From contig NC_088309.1 of the NCBI RefSeq assembly GCF_910592395.1, positions 11,412,501 to 11,476,500 on the forward strand: DNA of 64,000 nt. Direction: 5' to 3'. The stretch comes from Lineus longissimus. Taxonomy: Eukaryota > Nemertea > Pilidiophora > Heteronemertea > Lineidae. The position numbers and the translations under genes were made by a program. The notes below the pieces were generated by a model that did no database searches, was not told where the DNA came from, and saw nothing but the letters and a program-made list of their open reading frames with translations. Positions 1 to 12,132 of the stretch are shown piece after piece (within the stretch, counting starts at the first letter, position 1; each line of letters starts with the position of its first letter).

Positions 1-3000
1 GATCGCGAACAAAAACTGATTTGATCAAACATGATGCCGAGGCTTACATATCGTCTGCTTCGAGAGTCTCCAATTTCTTCATTAATTTCCCAGAATTCCC
101 GAGTCAAAATGGAATCCTAATTACCTGAACACACAGCATTATCAGCCAACAATAAACTCGAACGGTGAAGTTTTATTACAGTTAATTTTACGGCCTGATT
201 TGATTTGGCTCACTTCCGAGTCATGGAGCTGTAGGGGCATATTTGATTTAATCTTCATTCTGGGCTCTTTGGTATCTAATTTGCCTTTTCTCTTACAAGT
301 GGCCCGGGTTGGTAAATGAGTAACCCTAATACGTTTATGCTAGAATAACGCGAATCGATAGAAAATTGTCTTCGAACGCCGGATTGTTCGCAACATGGAA
401 CAGTGGAAGGGAAGTGCGATCCCAAGCACAATATGGATGGCAGTTCAACTGTTGGCCTGACTTGAGAATTCACTGCCACTATTTGTCTTTATGATGAATG
501 CCTCTCATTTCGTCAATAAAAACGTGACTGATTACTATTTTTGGACGAAATGGCCGAGAATTGTCAGGTCGCTTCCCTCATTTGAGATTGTATTTAAACA
601 ATTCCCTAGACTTCCCAAAATGGTGAAACATCAAAACACGCAAATGTCGATTGCTATTAAGCTGAGTTACCTTCTGAAAGCAAGCCAACGATACGATGTT
701 GTTAAATCCCAAATCAGTCAGGAACAATCTAAGTACACGTATTATGTTTCAGTATCCGATTGTTCGTTCCAGTGGCTTCTTCATTTATGTAAACCCCATG
801 GAGGCCTGATCGAATAGTTTTGATGAACCCTTAGCTAGAAGAGATCCCTTTTGGCGACTTGGTGTAACTTTATGTTAGCCCTCAAAAATGCTGATGATAA
901 AAGTACTATGCCTTTACCGAAATTGTTCGGCGAACCCTCACCTGCCAAAAATGATTTCATTCATTTAGGCCAGGAGGCGCCACCAACAAATGTCCCACCT
1001 GCAAGAGTTGAGTAAGGCACAGGATTAGAGTTTCGACATTTATTGGTTAATGATTTTAGCATTAAACGCGACATAAGTCAACAGCGATAATCCTTAATAG
1101 TGACACCAAGTGCATTATAACTGTATCAAGTTGTGAACTATATCGGTACTAATCTGCCTTAGAAATCTAACTGCGCACAGAAGAGAAATCAGTGGCCACC
1201 TAAATCACGTATTGATTACTTGTTACACAGAATGTTTGAGGTTGGATAATGTTGATATTTATTGTAGTAAAAACAAGTAGATCACGCGAAAGCGACACGT
1301 AGGTGATAGTTGACACAATGAGTGCCGTAATGTTAGGTCGGAACAACCAGTGCAACGCCAAACAGCAACAGTATAGATTAATTTTGGGATAATCTACAGG
1401 CTGGGCCGTGACCTTTTAGAAATGACTTTCGTGATATGCTAGTTCATGAATAAATTGAAAAAAGCAAAAAGGCATAATCAAACGTGGTTGTGATCAGATG
1501 TAACACAATGACTTTGCCTTTCACGTATCGGCGAATGTGATGGCGTTGCGCGCGTGCCAATTCCTAGCCTGGCTCAACAAAGCTGCAACACTCGTTTGTT
1601 TGTTATGAAATTTATAAACAGTCCGGGTGCTTTATGTATCTGTATCATTTTCTCAGTTCTATAAGATCTCTCCGTAAAATTGCAGATGGTGGGGAAAAGA
1701 CAGGCTACGTTCGATGACTGAATATTTATTAATTCTCCTGTATTTCATTTTAGTAATTCGTCAAAAGTTCTGGTCAGGATTTGTAAACTCATTCCGAAAT
1801 TCTTAACTTTCAGAAGACTGGAACACGTCTAACTAAACGTCTTCTTTCACACCAAGCGTTCTCTCTATTCACAGGTAGTAGAATTAGCCGTTACAAATCG
1901 ACTAATTCAATCTGTTTGACTTGGCACCTAGATTTAAACCTGGACGTGTTTTATTATTCGGTTTTAAAAAACTCAACAATCCCTCCTATATATTTTCTCT
2001 AAAGCTTAATGAATATCCCCTAAAGCAAGTGGATGTTTTGACTTCATATTACCAGTTATAGTTTGTATTAATTCCCCCCTTGGGTTTATTGCCTTAAACT
2101 TTATAAACCGGCCCCTTTGTTTGGTCGCCCGGCCGGGCTTACTTAATTGCTATGAATGGCGAAGTGTTTTAATACTCCTAAAAAGTGTGAAAAATTACAT
2201 TTTTCTGGGGCCAAATACACTTGAACTGTTCCAGCATGCGAATGAGATTTGATAGGACTAACAGGGGAGAGTCGAGCATCATGTCAGTCAGTAAACAGCA
2301 TCATTAGTGTGCTACTGATAGAGATATCAACAATAAGGCAAAATTCGTCAGTACTGTAGTAGATTCGGAATTGTCGCTCTGATGTCAAGGATTGTGAATA
2401 TATATGGTTTGAAATAGATTTGAGTTGCTAACGCTGGCTCAAAGAAAGAATATAATAAGGACAGAAAATATCCCTCATGGCGACTTGATTTTTCCATACT
2501 TATTTCATTCTTACTCTTAATGCCCGGCGCGGATGATCGGTTGCTTCGCTTCTCCTCCACGTACTTTTTGACAAGCGCAGCTAAAACGCTCAGGTAAAAA
2601 GAGCTCTACGCGTCCTCTTACGGTTTAATATGTCGGTTGACGTGTCAGGTTTTGACGATATTAGGACTAAAATACATGTACATACAAAGTAAGACAACCT
2701 GAAGAAAAAGGAAAAAAATATCTGATGCATGGTACACCTGTCGGGGCTTTGGAGCTTAGACCCCAATATTGAAAGTAAAATCACGGTGGGAATCGGCACA
2801 CTCTTTTATTTACGTGATTATTCCGTCTAACTATTTAAAATACTGTCCTATTCATTATACCCCAACAGCTTAATGAGAAAACAATGCTACCACGCTATAT
2901 GATCATTTGTTTGCAACAAGGCAGGACATTGCCGTCAAAACACTCGAGTTCTGAGCCAGGTTGGGTTTCCACTTGCCCCTGGATCACGCAATATCGTTTC

Positions 3001-3299
3001 CGCTTTTGAGATTAATGCTTGCGGTCATAAGAGTGTTAATAAATACCCGTGGGTCCCACAGGGGACGGAGGAAGTCCACCTAATGTTTTATTTCCTAAAA
3101 TATTACGGGGACGTTTGCGCAAATAACAATACATGTAATAGTATTTATCATTTGGTTACACTCTTATTTATTTGGTTAATCAAACAGCTGGTATCTGTTT
3201 TTAACCTGTTACGTCCAAAAGGGTTCACATGGCCGTTTTGACATAGTTTTGAAAGTTCAAATAATTCCAACCAACATGTAATGCATAACTTATTTATAA

Positions 3300-3330
3300 T
3301 TTTAAAGGCCTACGCCGTTCGTGAAATTTT
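3300..3330 (+). repeat. short dispersed repeat start, copy A
   Basis: TTTTAAAGGCCTACGCCGT, then TCGTGAAATTTT, is shared with 43779-43810. The similarity fades after about 30 bases, so the family and its length are unclear. Confidence 0.3.
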
Positions 3331-3934
3331 ATAGTAGATGTGTTTGTATATCAGTCTTCACAAAGACATTGCTGAAATTTATTCCATGTAGTTGAAATCT
3401 ACGTTAGTGTAACGGATCGAAGCCTATCGCCATGGGCCGAGAAGGACGACGCGGCCATGTCGGGCTTCAGCTTAACTGGCCTTGCTTGAAACTCCTCTCG
3501 CTGTCATGATCAGTAATGTTCATGACAAGCGACATACTAAATCCCGTTTCTTTCATCTGTCTTCACCTGTGGAAGTCAACGTCAAAAATATTTATCCGAT
3601 TTGAAACTGGATCGCCTTTTCCTTTGAGGGTGAGTCAAATATGATGGTCTCTTCATCTCCCTTTGGGACCGGCATGGTTCAGGGGGCATAAGACGATCAC
3701 ACCTTCGCCTAAGCCTCTTACAAAGATGCACGATTGTGTCAGACAACTTAAACGTCAGTTGAGCCAAGATTCTATCTCGTTCAAGTCGGCATTTTCCGCT
3801 GTTCGTTATCAATCAATGGTAGTACAGATGTACAATCTTAAAAATAAAGGTTTCTCAAGGTTTCTAGGACTTTTTAGCTAACAAACATACATTGTATGGT
3901 ACAGGTATTTCGGAGGAATGGCCAACCCCCTATA

Positions 3935-4045
3935 AAGGTTTTAGAGTCGGTGAAAAAGCTCAGAGAGTTTGTCATTCCCCTGAAATACCTCTACGGGATG
4001 CATATCAAGTTGGCTGATAAACCCTTTTAGCGTTTTCAGAGGTTA
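3935..4045 (+). repeat. AAAACC-palindrome repeat family, copy 1
   Basis: CCTGAAATACCTCTACGGG, then ATGCATATCAAGTTGGCTGA, then TAAACCC parallels copies at 35961-36150 and 40740-40870. Multiple GGTTTT and AAAACC words give it a loosely palindromic layout. Non-coding. Confidence 0.4.
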
Positions 4046-4540
4046 ATAAAAAATGTAATGTTTACACGTAGATACTATTGTACATGTAGTTTCACTGTGG
4101 TGGAACGTGGCCTCGAAAGGAGTAGGCCTAACGTGTTTTGTTAATCAAGTTTAAAGGTCATCTGGTCACCAACTTTATGTATACTTGTATCTACATATGT
4201 AATAGTAGGAAAATCCCAATCTAGAGTTCAAAGATTGTTTTCTCTGGTGCATTGGGCATCATCATACCGGGTGTTACAAGCGACCGTGCGCTTTGAGAAA
4301 GAACTGCATGATATTTCGTCTTTCCCTATAAAACCACAGAATTTCACCATGCATACACAAAGTTATGTTGCATCGGTCACGCTCGCGATCGTGCAGTAAC
4401 GACACCCTAATGAGACTCCCTAGTGCGCGCATCCTTCGAGGAGGCTCGTAAATTTCTTAATGTCCCTAAACAAGATACCCATTGTTATCATTCGGCTCTG
4501 ATTCAATCGGAGATGATTCAACTAACGTTATCATCGTGCC

Positions 4541-4561
4541 GGTGATTAACAGGTAATCACC
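4541..4561. promoter_or_regulatory. palindromic homeodomain-type site
   Basis: GGTGATTA and its exact reverse complement TAATCACC are separated by five bases. TAATC cores are bound by K50 homeodomains such as Otx and Pitx. A paired arrangement could bind a dimer. The surrounding 4370-4640 also has CATTGTTATC (Sox-like) and CACGTG (E-box). Function is inferred only. Confidence 0.3.
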
Positions 4562-7500
4562 ACTGTGGCTTGATGCTGGCTAATCCTGTTTTTCTTGCTG
4601 CATCTCACGTGACCTGCACCCATCTTCCTTTGTATATGGGGACAATGGGCGATTTTGAGATCAGATATGGTGTAATGGCCATGACAGTGCATGAGCTGCA
4701 GTTAAAGTGTAGTCTGTAGGTTGAGCGATTGGGGAGTCTTGATGGTATATTGCATCAATTTGGTTATGACCTGGTAAACCGCAAATACTATTGTTTGTGA
4801 TCTGTGTCATAACGAAGCATGATGCTGCTAGCAAATCAAAATAAGGTATAAAGGATTTTAGCCGGCCAAGGAAATTTGTCATTTTATCAGTATTTTATGA
4901 GAATGGCAATTTCTACCCGGGTAGACTAAATCAAGAATTAATAAAGACATGTTTTTATTGATTCTTGACCTAACCTCTCATACAATGAGCAACCCACGGG
5001 TTTTTAAATGTCCCACTGACATGGAGTATAATATTTTCAAATGCTTGTGCCATAATACCTCAATACTAACGGATGAATTGAGTTCCAAATTTGCAGAATA
5101 TTCCATAAACCATACAATGCAAATTTTGTCTTCACCTGTGATAATTTTACAGAGATATTCAAATTGAAAGAAAAAAAGCGGTTTCTGCTCTAAAGTACAT
5201 ATTAAATTCTTAGAGTTAAATGCCATCCTGGATTCTGTAGTAAAGAACTTCAACACCTTTTTCAAGATCAACTGGTTTTTTTTCCCCTAAAGCTTTCGAT
5301 CCTTACTGGATCTTCATCAGGAATGAGGTGAAACAATTTCACAAAGCATATTCAAGGCAGGAAATAATTGCAATAAAAAGGTGTTAAAAAAGTTCTTTAT
5401 TGAACAGTTTATTTTATTCTGGTCAACACGGCATCCATCTGGACTTTGGTTGGCTTTTATACTCTACTGCCGACCTTTAACCGTATCTATACACGGCACA
5501 CAGCATCTTCCGTCTAGCAATCAGCGCACTAAATCCGACCACCTTGTAATTTGTTACATGTATCTCTAAGGCATTTCATGACACCATATATGGATTGCTC
5601 CCCTGGCCATCTGTCGCGGTATTAAGCCACAAAAGGCACGGTTTTTCCAGCAGATTTTCTTTGGTTTTCTATGCAATTGACACGGTGGGTAATTAGTGTT
5701 TTGAAATGCTTGATTACACGTTAGCAGACGACAAAACTGTACCTGCAGGGGAGCAAAACGGACATCGAGATATTGCTATTGTGATCAGAATGTGCAATTT
5801 CTTTCTGTCTGTATTACGTTTATCGCTCAGGTTAACGTTCCAACCAAATCCTTCGGGTTCCTAGTAAATATTTTTGAAATAAACTTCATTTAAGAGTTAT
5901 CCTTGAAAGTGCCTTGGAAACAGAGGCTAAAAACGGATCATCATCGGGTTTGATATCTATCGCAAGTAGCAGCGATAAACGATACTTGATGCGGGGACCC
6001 GGACGAGAGATTTTTCGTTGTCGCGTACAAAGGTTATCGCAGATCGCTGGATTAACATACATGTACTATTACCACGGTATAACCAGGTTTGTTTATAATG
6101 TAGCTACGCAAGTTAAATTGCGGCCACTGCTTGGAAGGAGCATAGATAGATCACAATTTAGTCCAATTAATCGTGATGTTTTTGGAATTCTGCACCTGTC
6201 CACAAAAGTTCAAAAACCTCTTGAAATAATGATCAGCGACCTCAAATAAGAATCTAATTATCCTTTACGAAATGTAAGAAATGAAAAATTACAAGAGCAC
6301 AACCAAATCAATTCAGTTTGACAATAAAACGATAGGAACACATGGCCATTCGGCGCTGTTTCAAGTGGTCCCTTAGATGGGGCGGATTTCCTCGTCACAT
6401 TGAATCAATTTTCGCAAGGAAAGCGCAGCCATCGATTGGCTGACTCGAGTACTCAGTTCTCTCCCGGTCGTGGGAAAGGCCAGGCGTGACATCTTATCCC
6501 AGGGTGCGCTCGGTGTTGCGGCACAGCACGGTCAGGCCGGGTTGGATGGCTTTTTTGTTTCCACGTGTAGAATTTCAAGGAGGTTATGTTCATCAGTGGT
6601 TCCCTACAATCTACCACGTACAATGATTTATACAGAGTATGAGTTGATACAGATCATATCATAAACACAAAATTATTATAAAGGAATCACATGTGAGTTT
6701 CTAACACTTCCACCAGAGGGCTTTCAACAAACAATATTACATGTCCCAGCAACATTAACTTTCCGGTAGCCCCTAGAAATATATATACATGAACATGAAA
6801 ATAATGTACCCAGACAGTTTGTGCTTCGGGATTGGAAGTTTTAAATCCTTGTGTATATATACAACATAAGAACTACCGCACGGTGCAGAAGTAACGAAAT
6901 TTCCACCATCAACATGGATGAGGCCACTAGGTGTGATGGGAAACAATCCGCAGGATGGTCCGTTCAGGTTGCGCACTTTGCAGAGTGACGTTTCAAATTT
7001 GAAACTTGTTCATGGTTGTTCGCCCTAGCCACCAGTTTTACTGCTCCGGAGGTCACCAGCGAACAAGGTGCACTTCGTCTCTACACTCCGAGCGCAGTGG
7101 ACCGGCCGCGTCCCTCACCCTATAACATCAGAGTGAATAGGATGACGAGATGGACTGCCCCGGGAGTCTAAACGTCCACTTCGCCTACTTCACCACGGTG
7201 AGTCGATGCCTCATGGATCAATGCAGCTAGCTATTGAGGGAGAATCCGGTGCTGATTTCCTCTTTCTCAAGCCCACTCCGCCGCTTTCAACCTAATATAA
7301 ACACACCTTTGATGGAAGGTCTGCGTAAACCTCACTAAAACGTGAGAATAATATCAAATTCGAAACGATCACGGATGAAACAATAACAATAAAAATTCTA
7401 TGCCGTTATTGTGGGTATATTTCATGTACCGTTGGCATATTTGGCGGTTGTCAAGGCGACGGCGCTGGGCGTCACGCATCAACTTCCGAAATTCGGCGGA

Positions 7501-7899
7501 GAGATTCGATTGAGTGAGTCAGGTAGCGTGGATACAAGCCATAATGTATGCGTTGGAGCTTGTCGCATGCAAATCAAATTCTTGACTTCCTGAGTGAGAA
7601 TATTTCTGAATTATTTACAAGTTATAATCCATTCGCGTTCTTGTTCTCGCCGCGTTATTGAGGAGGAAAGCCTTTGATGATGTCGCATTCTAGTTTGAAT
7701 GATTTATTAAGTAACACTGAGGCCAATTAAAGACTGATTATATGCTACTGCTTTTCAAAATTCCCGCGCCATGCGATTTCAAAGATCTCGGCATTCATAC
7801 AATGTCATGTATATACCAACTCTTTTGTACATTCCGATGCAGGCCAAAAGGTACTTATCAATAAGTTCATTTTTGTCAACCTAGACCTGGTGTGACAGC

Positions 7900-8044
7900 G
7901 GATATAGTCCCCCTGGAGTCATAGTCCGGTAGCATTGTATTTGACCAATTAAGCAGCATGATCTATTGTACCGCTAACCCTAACCAAAACATTTAGCAAT
8001 GCGGGCTATTGTTACACGGACTATCAGCCCTAGGACTACTATCC
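7900..8044. mobile_element. short palindromic MITE with ATAGTCC ends
   Basis: GGATATAGTCCCCCTGGAGTC plus ATAGTCCG on the left is roughly mirrored by CGGACTATCAGCCC plus TAGGACTACTATCC on the right. The middle is non-coding. Ends are imperfect, so it is an older copy. It abuts another palindromic element and a minisatellite. Confidence 0.45.
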
Positions 8045-8053
8045 CTTGCATTC

Positions 8054-8187
8054 CGGGCTGTTAAAAAAAGTTGTCACTAGCGCTGGTATTAACTTCGCTA
8101 AATGACTTAACTGAAGGAGATAACGCCCAGTTAAGTATAATGAAGGCCAACGTAGTGACACCTTTTGGTTTGAACTACCAGGCCCTG
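8054..8187. mobile_element. MITE ending AACTACCAGGCCCTG, copy A
   Basis: CGGGCTGTTAAA...TTGTCACTAGCGCTGG at the left pairs with CCAACGTAGTGACA...TTTGAACTACCAGGCCCTG at the right. The middle has TTAACTGAAGGAGATAACGCC. The same ends and middle occur at 9464-9600, so this is a dispersed family. No coding capacity. Confidence 0.55.
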
Positions 8188-8211
8188 GACTCGACATGAG
8201 ATACTTAGCCT

Positions 8212-8570
8212 CTCGACCAACGTCTTTACGCCAATCAACCCACGTCTTTATGTCAACTTTATGTCAATCAACCAGCGTTTTTATGTCAATCAACCAACGT
8301 CGTAGTGTCAATAAACCAACGTTTCAATCTACCATCGTCATAACGACAATAAACCTACGCCATTGTGTCAATTAACCAGCGTCTTTATGTCTCTCGACCA
8401 ACGTCGGTTTTAATGTCAATCAACCAACGTCGGCTTTTATGTCAGTCAACCAACCTTATTTATGTCAATCAACCAACGTCGGCTTTTATGTCAGTCAACC
8501 AACCTTATTTATGTCAATGAACCAACGTCATTGTGTCAATTAACCAGGGTCGTTATGTCAGTCAACCAAC
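8212..8570. repeat. minisatellite, unit about 26-29 bp
   Basis: About a dozen variants of TTATGTCAATCAACCAACGTC are arranged head to tail, with T/A/C changes and length variation. Inside it a larger unit of about 54 bp (ACCAACGTCGGCTTTTATG ... CCTTATTTATGTCAAT) is present twice with almost no change, showing recent slippage or unequal exchange. It has no sustained reading frame. Confidence 0.85.
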
Positions 8571-8954
8571 TAACTGAAAAGATGAAAAAGCGCGAGGTTA
8601 TGAGGGTTGTTAGATAGAGGTGGGCTTTGGCGGCTGATGGCGAGAGATCACGACCAAACATGCTGGAAACTCGCAGATATAATCATTGGATAATTCGTAG
8701 CGGGAAATTCAGGGAAATCTATGTCATCATGTCAAGGGCGTTCTACAGGGCTGCCTTGATTGATTGCTGGCCTCAATCCTACCCGTTTATCACTGCATTG
8801 TTTATAAACCGTACTCTCTCCTACTGTAACTGTACCATAGCGTGGCGTTGAAACTGGGAATGAAAGGCGCCATTTTGTTCTGACCGATCAGCTAATGTGC
8901 AATGTAGCATGGATATCATTTCAACCGTAGCGCGTACATGTATAGATGTTTACA

Positions 8955-9333
8955 TTAATTACGTTAATTTACACTAATTATGCAAAAATCATGACGGTGT
9001 ACATTTCTATAATAAATGCGTATGAATCTCAGCAGAGTTTGATGAGATGTACTGATCTGGCAATATCATGCACGTATGTATGCATGATTAGCAACTGTTG
9101 ACGTGCTAGCTTTCGATGCAGGCAATTGTCTAATTAACTGTAGCATCGACAGCTAACATGGCAAATGGACTGGTCACTCAGATCAGTAATGGACTTGCAT
9201 CGATCAGTGAAATAATGCGCTTCTCAACCATGAGAACAATTGAAAGCAATTAAGGGACTGTTAGGCTAGCATGGCCTAGCATAAGCTAACAGCATAGCAA
9301 GCTACCATTAACTTGATGATATCGGTTAATGGT
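8955..9333. promoter_or_regulatory. homeodomain- and POU-type site cluster
   Basis: The block opens with TTAATTA, TTAATTT and CTAATTATGCAAA within 35 bases (8955-8985). The last joins a TAATTA homeodomain core to an octamer-like ATGCAAA. Further along are TAATTAA (9131-9137) inside an inverted repeat (GCTAGCTTTCGATGC with its near complement) and a perfect 9-base inverted repeat, ACCATTAAC (9304-9312) with GTTAATGGT (9325-9333). This could be an enhancer or simply AT-rich palindromic sequence. Confidence 0.25.
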
Positions 9334-9463
9334 GATTAAAGTGACAGGAGATGACTCCAGTGCATTACATGATTAAATCAGAGCAAACACTTAGCTCGGG
9401 GTTTTCATTACAATATAGCGATAGCTGCATAGAAAACTACAGTCTTCACCAGAAGTAAATACG

Positions 9464-9600
9464 GCCAGGACATGGGTTGTTCAAAATAAGTTTTGTCACA
9501 ACGTTGGCGTTAAGTCTAATGGACGTAACTGAGTGAGATAATGCCAAGTTCAGTTAACGCCAGCGTTAGTGATAACGTTTGTTTTGTACAACCAGGCCCT
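9464..9600. mobile_element. MITE ending ACAACCAGGCCCT, copy B
   Basis: GGGTTGTTCAAAATAAGTTTTGTCACAACG and TTGGCGTTAA near the left end have their near-complements (TTAACGCCAGCG, AGTGATAACG, TTTTGTACAACC) at the right end. The middle, AACTGAGTGAGATAATGCC, matches copy A. The arms are about 50 bases and better preserved than in copy A. Confidence 0.6.
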
Positions 9601-10536
9601 GTTTTCAACATTTTCGATACTTTCTGACATCATGGCGTCGGGAATTCACTATCCGAATCCAACTAAGTATATATTTTTCAGCTGATACTTGTATTTGTAT
9701 TGTAATAGCATTCCGCGAAGATGACGTCACTGCAGCTGCTGCCCTCTATTTCCCCATCGCTGAATTACAGGCAATGTCGGACAAACATGCGGTTTCGTAA
9801 TGGATTCAGGCTTCCTGACTAGGGCAGTTAGATTCAATCTGGCACATGTCCGAGTGTTGGAAATACTACATAATTGTTCTGAATATTTTTCTCTCTGACT
9901 CTATGGTATCATTCATGCTAAAAACAATGCAGGGTCAAAGATAATTGACTTTGAAATAAGCTCAAATGCGTAGAAATAAGTGTCGATGTCCGACTGTCAC
10001 GTGACTAAAACGTCATCAATATCTTATGCAAATGACCTTGTGAGCTATAAATAGTAACTTCGCGGAATGCTATTCATATTTGAATGTGTATATTTCTGAT
10101 AAAGAACGCCACCAACCAAGTATGGTAAATATGAAAAGCTGATCAAAATATAAACAATAATCCATCTTTTGAATTTATCCTTGTGACTCTTTCGTGCAGC
10201 GAGATATCAGACGACATCACGTACATAAGAAAATGTATCATAAAGGTGCCTTTGGAAATATCGAAGCTGCAACATTGCATTTCCCACTACGTTTACATGC
10301 CCTTGCTAGTTTCGGTCTATCGACCTAAATGCAAGCTGTTTCGTGGAGGTCGATTCTATCTAGATTTGCCTTGATAACCTTTCGATAAGACAGTGGAACA
10401 ATGGGGAGTTATTTAGACATAGGTGCAAGTGGACAACCAATGAATGAATGTTTCAACTGCGAGGACGTAATGCCGGAATTTTCAAGTAACATGTTTATCC
10501 ATTGTTTATAAAAGGAAGATATGCATTTTCTTTGTA

Positions 10537-10704
10537 CAGTAGAACCTCCCTCAGCGCACACAGTCTCTATTAAGGACAACCTCTCTACTAAGGACACCAG
10601 TTTTGGTCCCAAATTCGTTGTTGCCATTCAATCTAATCAGGACACCTCTATTAAGGACAGCACTTCTCAGTCCCGAGGGTGTCCTTATTAGAGAGGTTCT
10701 ACTG
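10537..10704. mobile_element. pogo/Tigger-like MITE, 168 bp, intact ends
   Basis: The element runs from CAGTAGAACCTC to GAGGTTCTACTG, perfect 12-base inverted ends, and is flanked by TA on both sides (10535-10536 and 10705-10706). CAG...CTG ends with TA target duplications are the signature of pogo/Tigger-type Tc1-mariner elements. The interior repeats 'CTATTAAGGACA' words. It has no coding capacity, so it was mobilised in trans. Confidence 0.8.
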
Positions 10705-11841
10705 TATATAGAAGGTAACCTTATTTCGATTAATTGCATTCCCGTGCATGAAGAAAGTTAAAGGAAAATCGATTCTTGGCTAACTGTATAATGTTTAATT
10801 GCTAGGCGATCATGCGACCTGCACCATCAGCGACAAAAGCCACTGCATCAAAGAGAAATGTAACTCCAAGTTTCAAAAGTTCCATTAAAATATCTCACAA
10901 GTAAACAACAATGTTACAAGTCAACCATATTGCCTTATCATTCGCCTGGTGAATTTTCAGATATCAAAATAAAAGTTAGTTGTTTCATCCCTCCATTACG
11001 AGCTCTGTGGAAAATGGCGTTTGGCCTGTCACTAATTGCAGTATTATTCGCGCCAAATGTCATCAATTGACTCTGTTCATCCCAGGGGGGATGGCTTATA
11101 CGGTGCAACAGACAACCCCAATGTATATTGTCTACTTTGCTAATGGACGGAAAAATGCGAAGAAACCCCGGTGTCAAGATATAAAGATCCAGCCTCGTTG
11201 CACGGGGCTTAAATAAGAGGACAAAAATCGCAACCGTGGCACCCTTATTGTTGGTACACCAAATAGAGCGAGCGGCATTTGCCAGAAAATTTGTTCACAG
11301 CATAGCCAAATCTATTAATGGGGTATTCTCTGACCAATTGAAGAACCTATCCCGCCCGTTTGAAACAGTTACCAGCCAGGCTAAATTAAATGAACCACAT
11401 GTATAGCCGGAGTAAATATAGCTTTTTATTGTCATTCTAGATATTGTACATTAGCGATAATTGTCCTGCTAATGCATTGTCTTCCAGCAAAGTGATTTCA
11501 TAACTTGATGTTTGATATCTCTCATTGTACGGGTTTCATCCATTGAAAGCCACTGAAAGCTTCCTGAATGTTCCTTTTAACCCCTTTAATCATAGAGTCA
11601 TACTGTCATTTAAATTGTAGAGTCATTGTCTATCTCGTGGTTTCATTTCCATTGGAATGTTCTACTTGACAGAAAATTGGCTCTTTTTTGTAATGAAGCG
11701 ATCATGATGACATTCCCGGTCGGTACGTGTGTCTCTTTTTGTTGGTGGAACAAAATATTCTGATGTTAGCTTCATATCAAATCTACGGTCATTTGTACCG
11801 TGCACCTAAATCATAATTCGTCATCGAAGAATGGAATACAA

Positions 11842-12132
11842 CTGTGGAACCTCTCTAAGTTGACGCCTTTTTTAGCAGGACCTTCACCCTACATGTATAC
11901 TGAGAGATAAAAAATATTTTGCTAAAAAACGTAATTTATTGATTTCGGAGGTCTCGGAGCACTGTGGTAATCCTTCTGGAACAGGTCTTAAATTTCTCAG
12001 TTACAACAATACTTTTGGTCCCCAATAGGGCATTTCCGTTGAAGTTGACTTCCGTAATCAGGACATCTCTCAATAATTAAGGACAGCATTTGTCATTTCT
12101 TAGGGCGCCCTTGATAGGAAGATTCTAGTGTA
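11842..12132. mobile_element. diverged second copy of the pogo-like MITE
   Basis: It starts CTGTGGAACCTCTCTAA and ends GATTCTAGTG. The right half matches the copy at 10537-10704 in order (TTTTGGTCCC, TAATCAGGACA, TTAAGGACAGCA, a GGGxGxCCTT block). The left half is longer and has drifted. It lies only 1.1 kb from the other copy and in the same orientation. Confidence 0.6.

Larger units (their letters stand above)
1..7899. other. left flank, no gene seen
   Basis: Open frames here reach at most 111 codons and resemble no family I know. The only structures noted are the repeat fragments at 3300 and 3935 and the palindrome at 4541. A patch at 1500-1620 has mixed composition and an AACAAAG (TCF/Sox-like) word but nothing decisive. 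Confidence 0.6.

Noticed and set aside
7977-7987. TAACCCTAACC telomere-like word
   Set aside because: Less than two units long, so not an interstitial telomere.
8212-8570. CRISPR-like array
   Set aside because: Repeats are continuous and variable with no unique spacers, and the DNA is eukaryotic.
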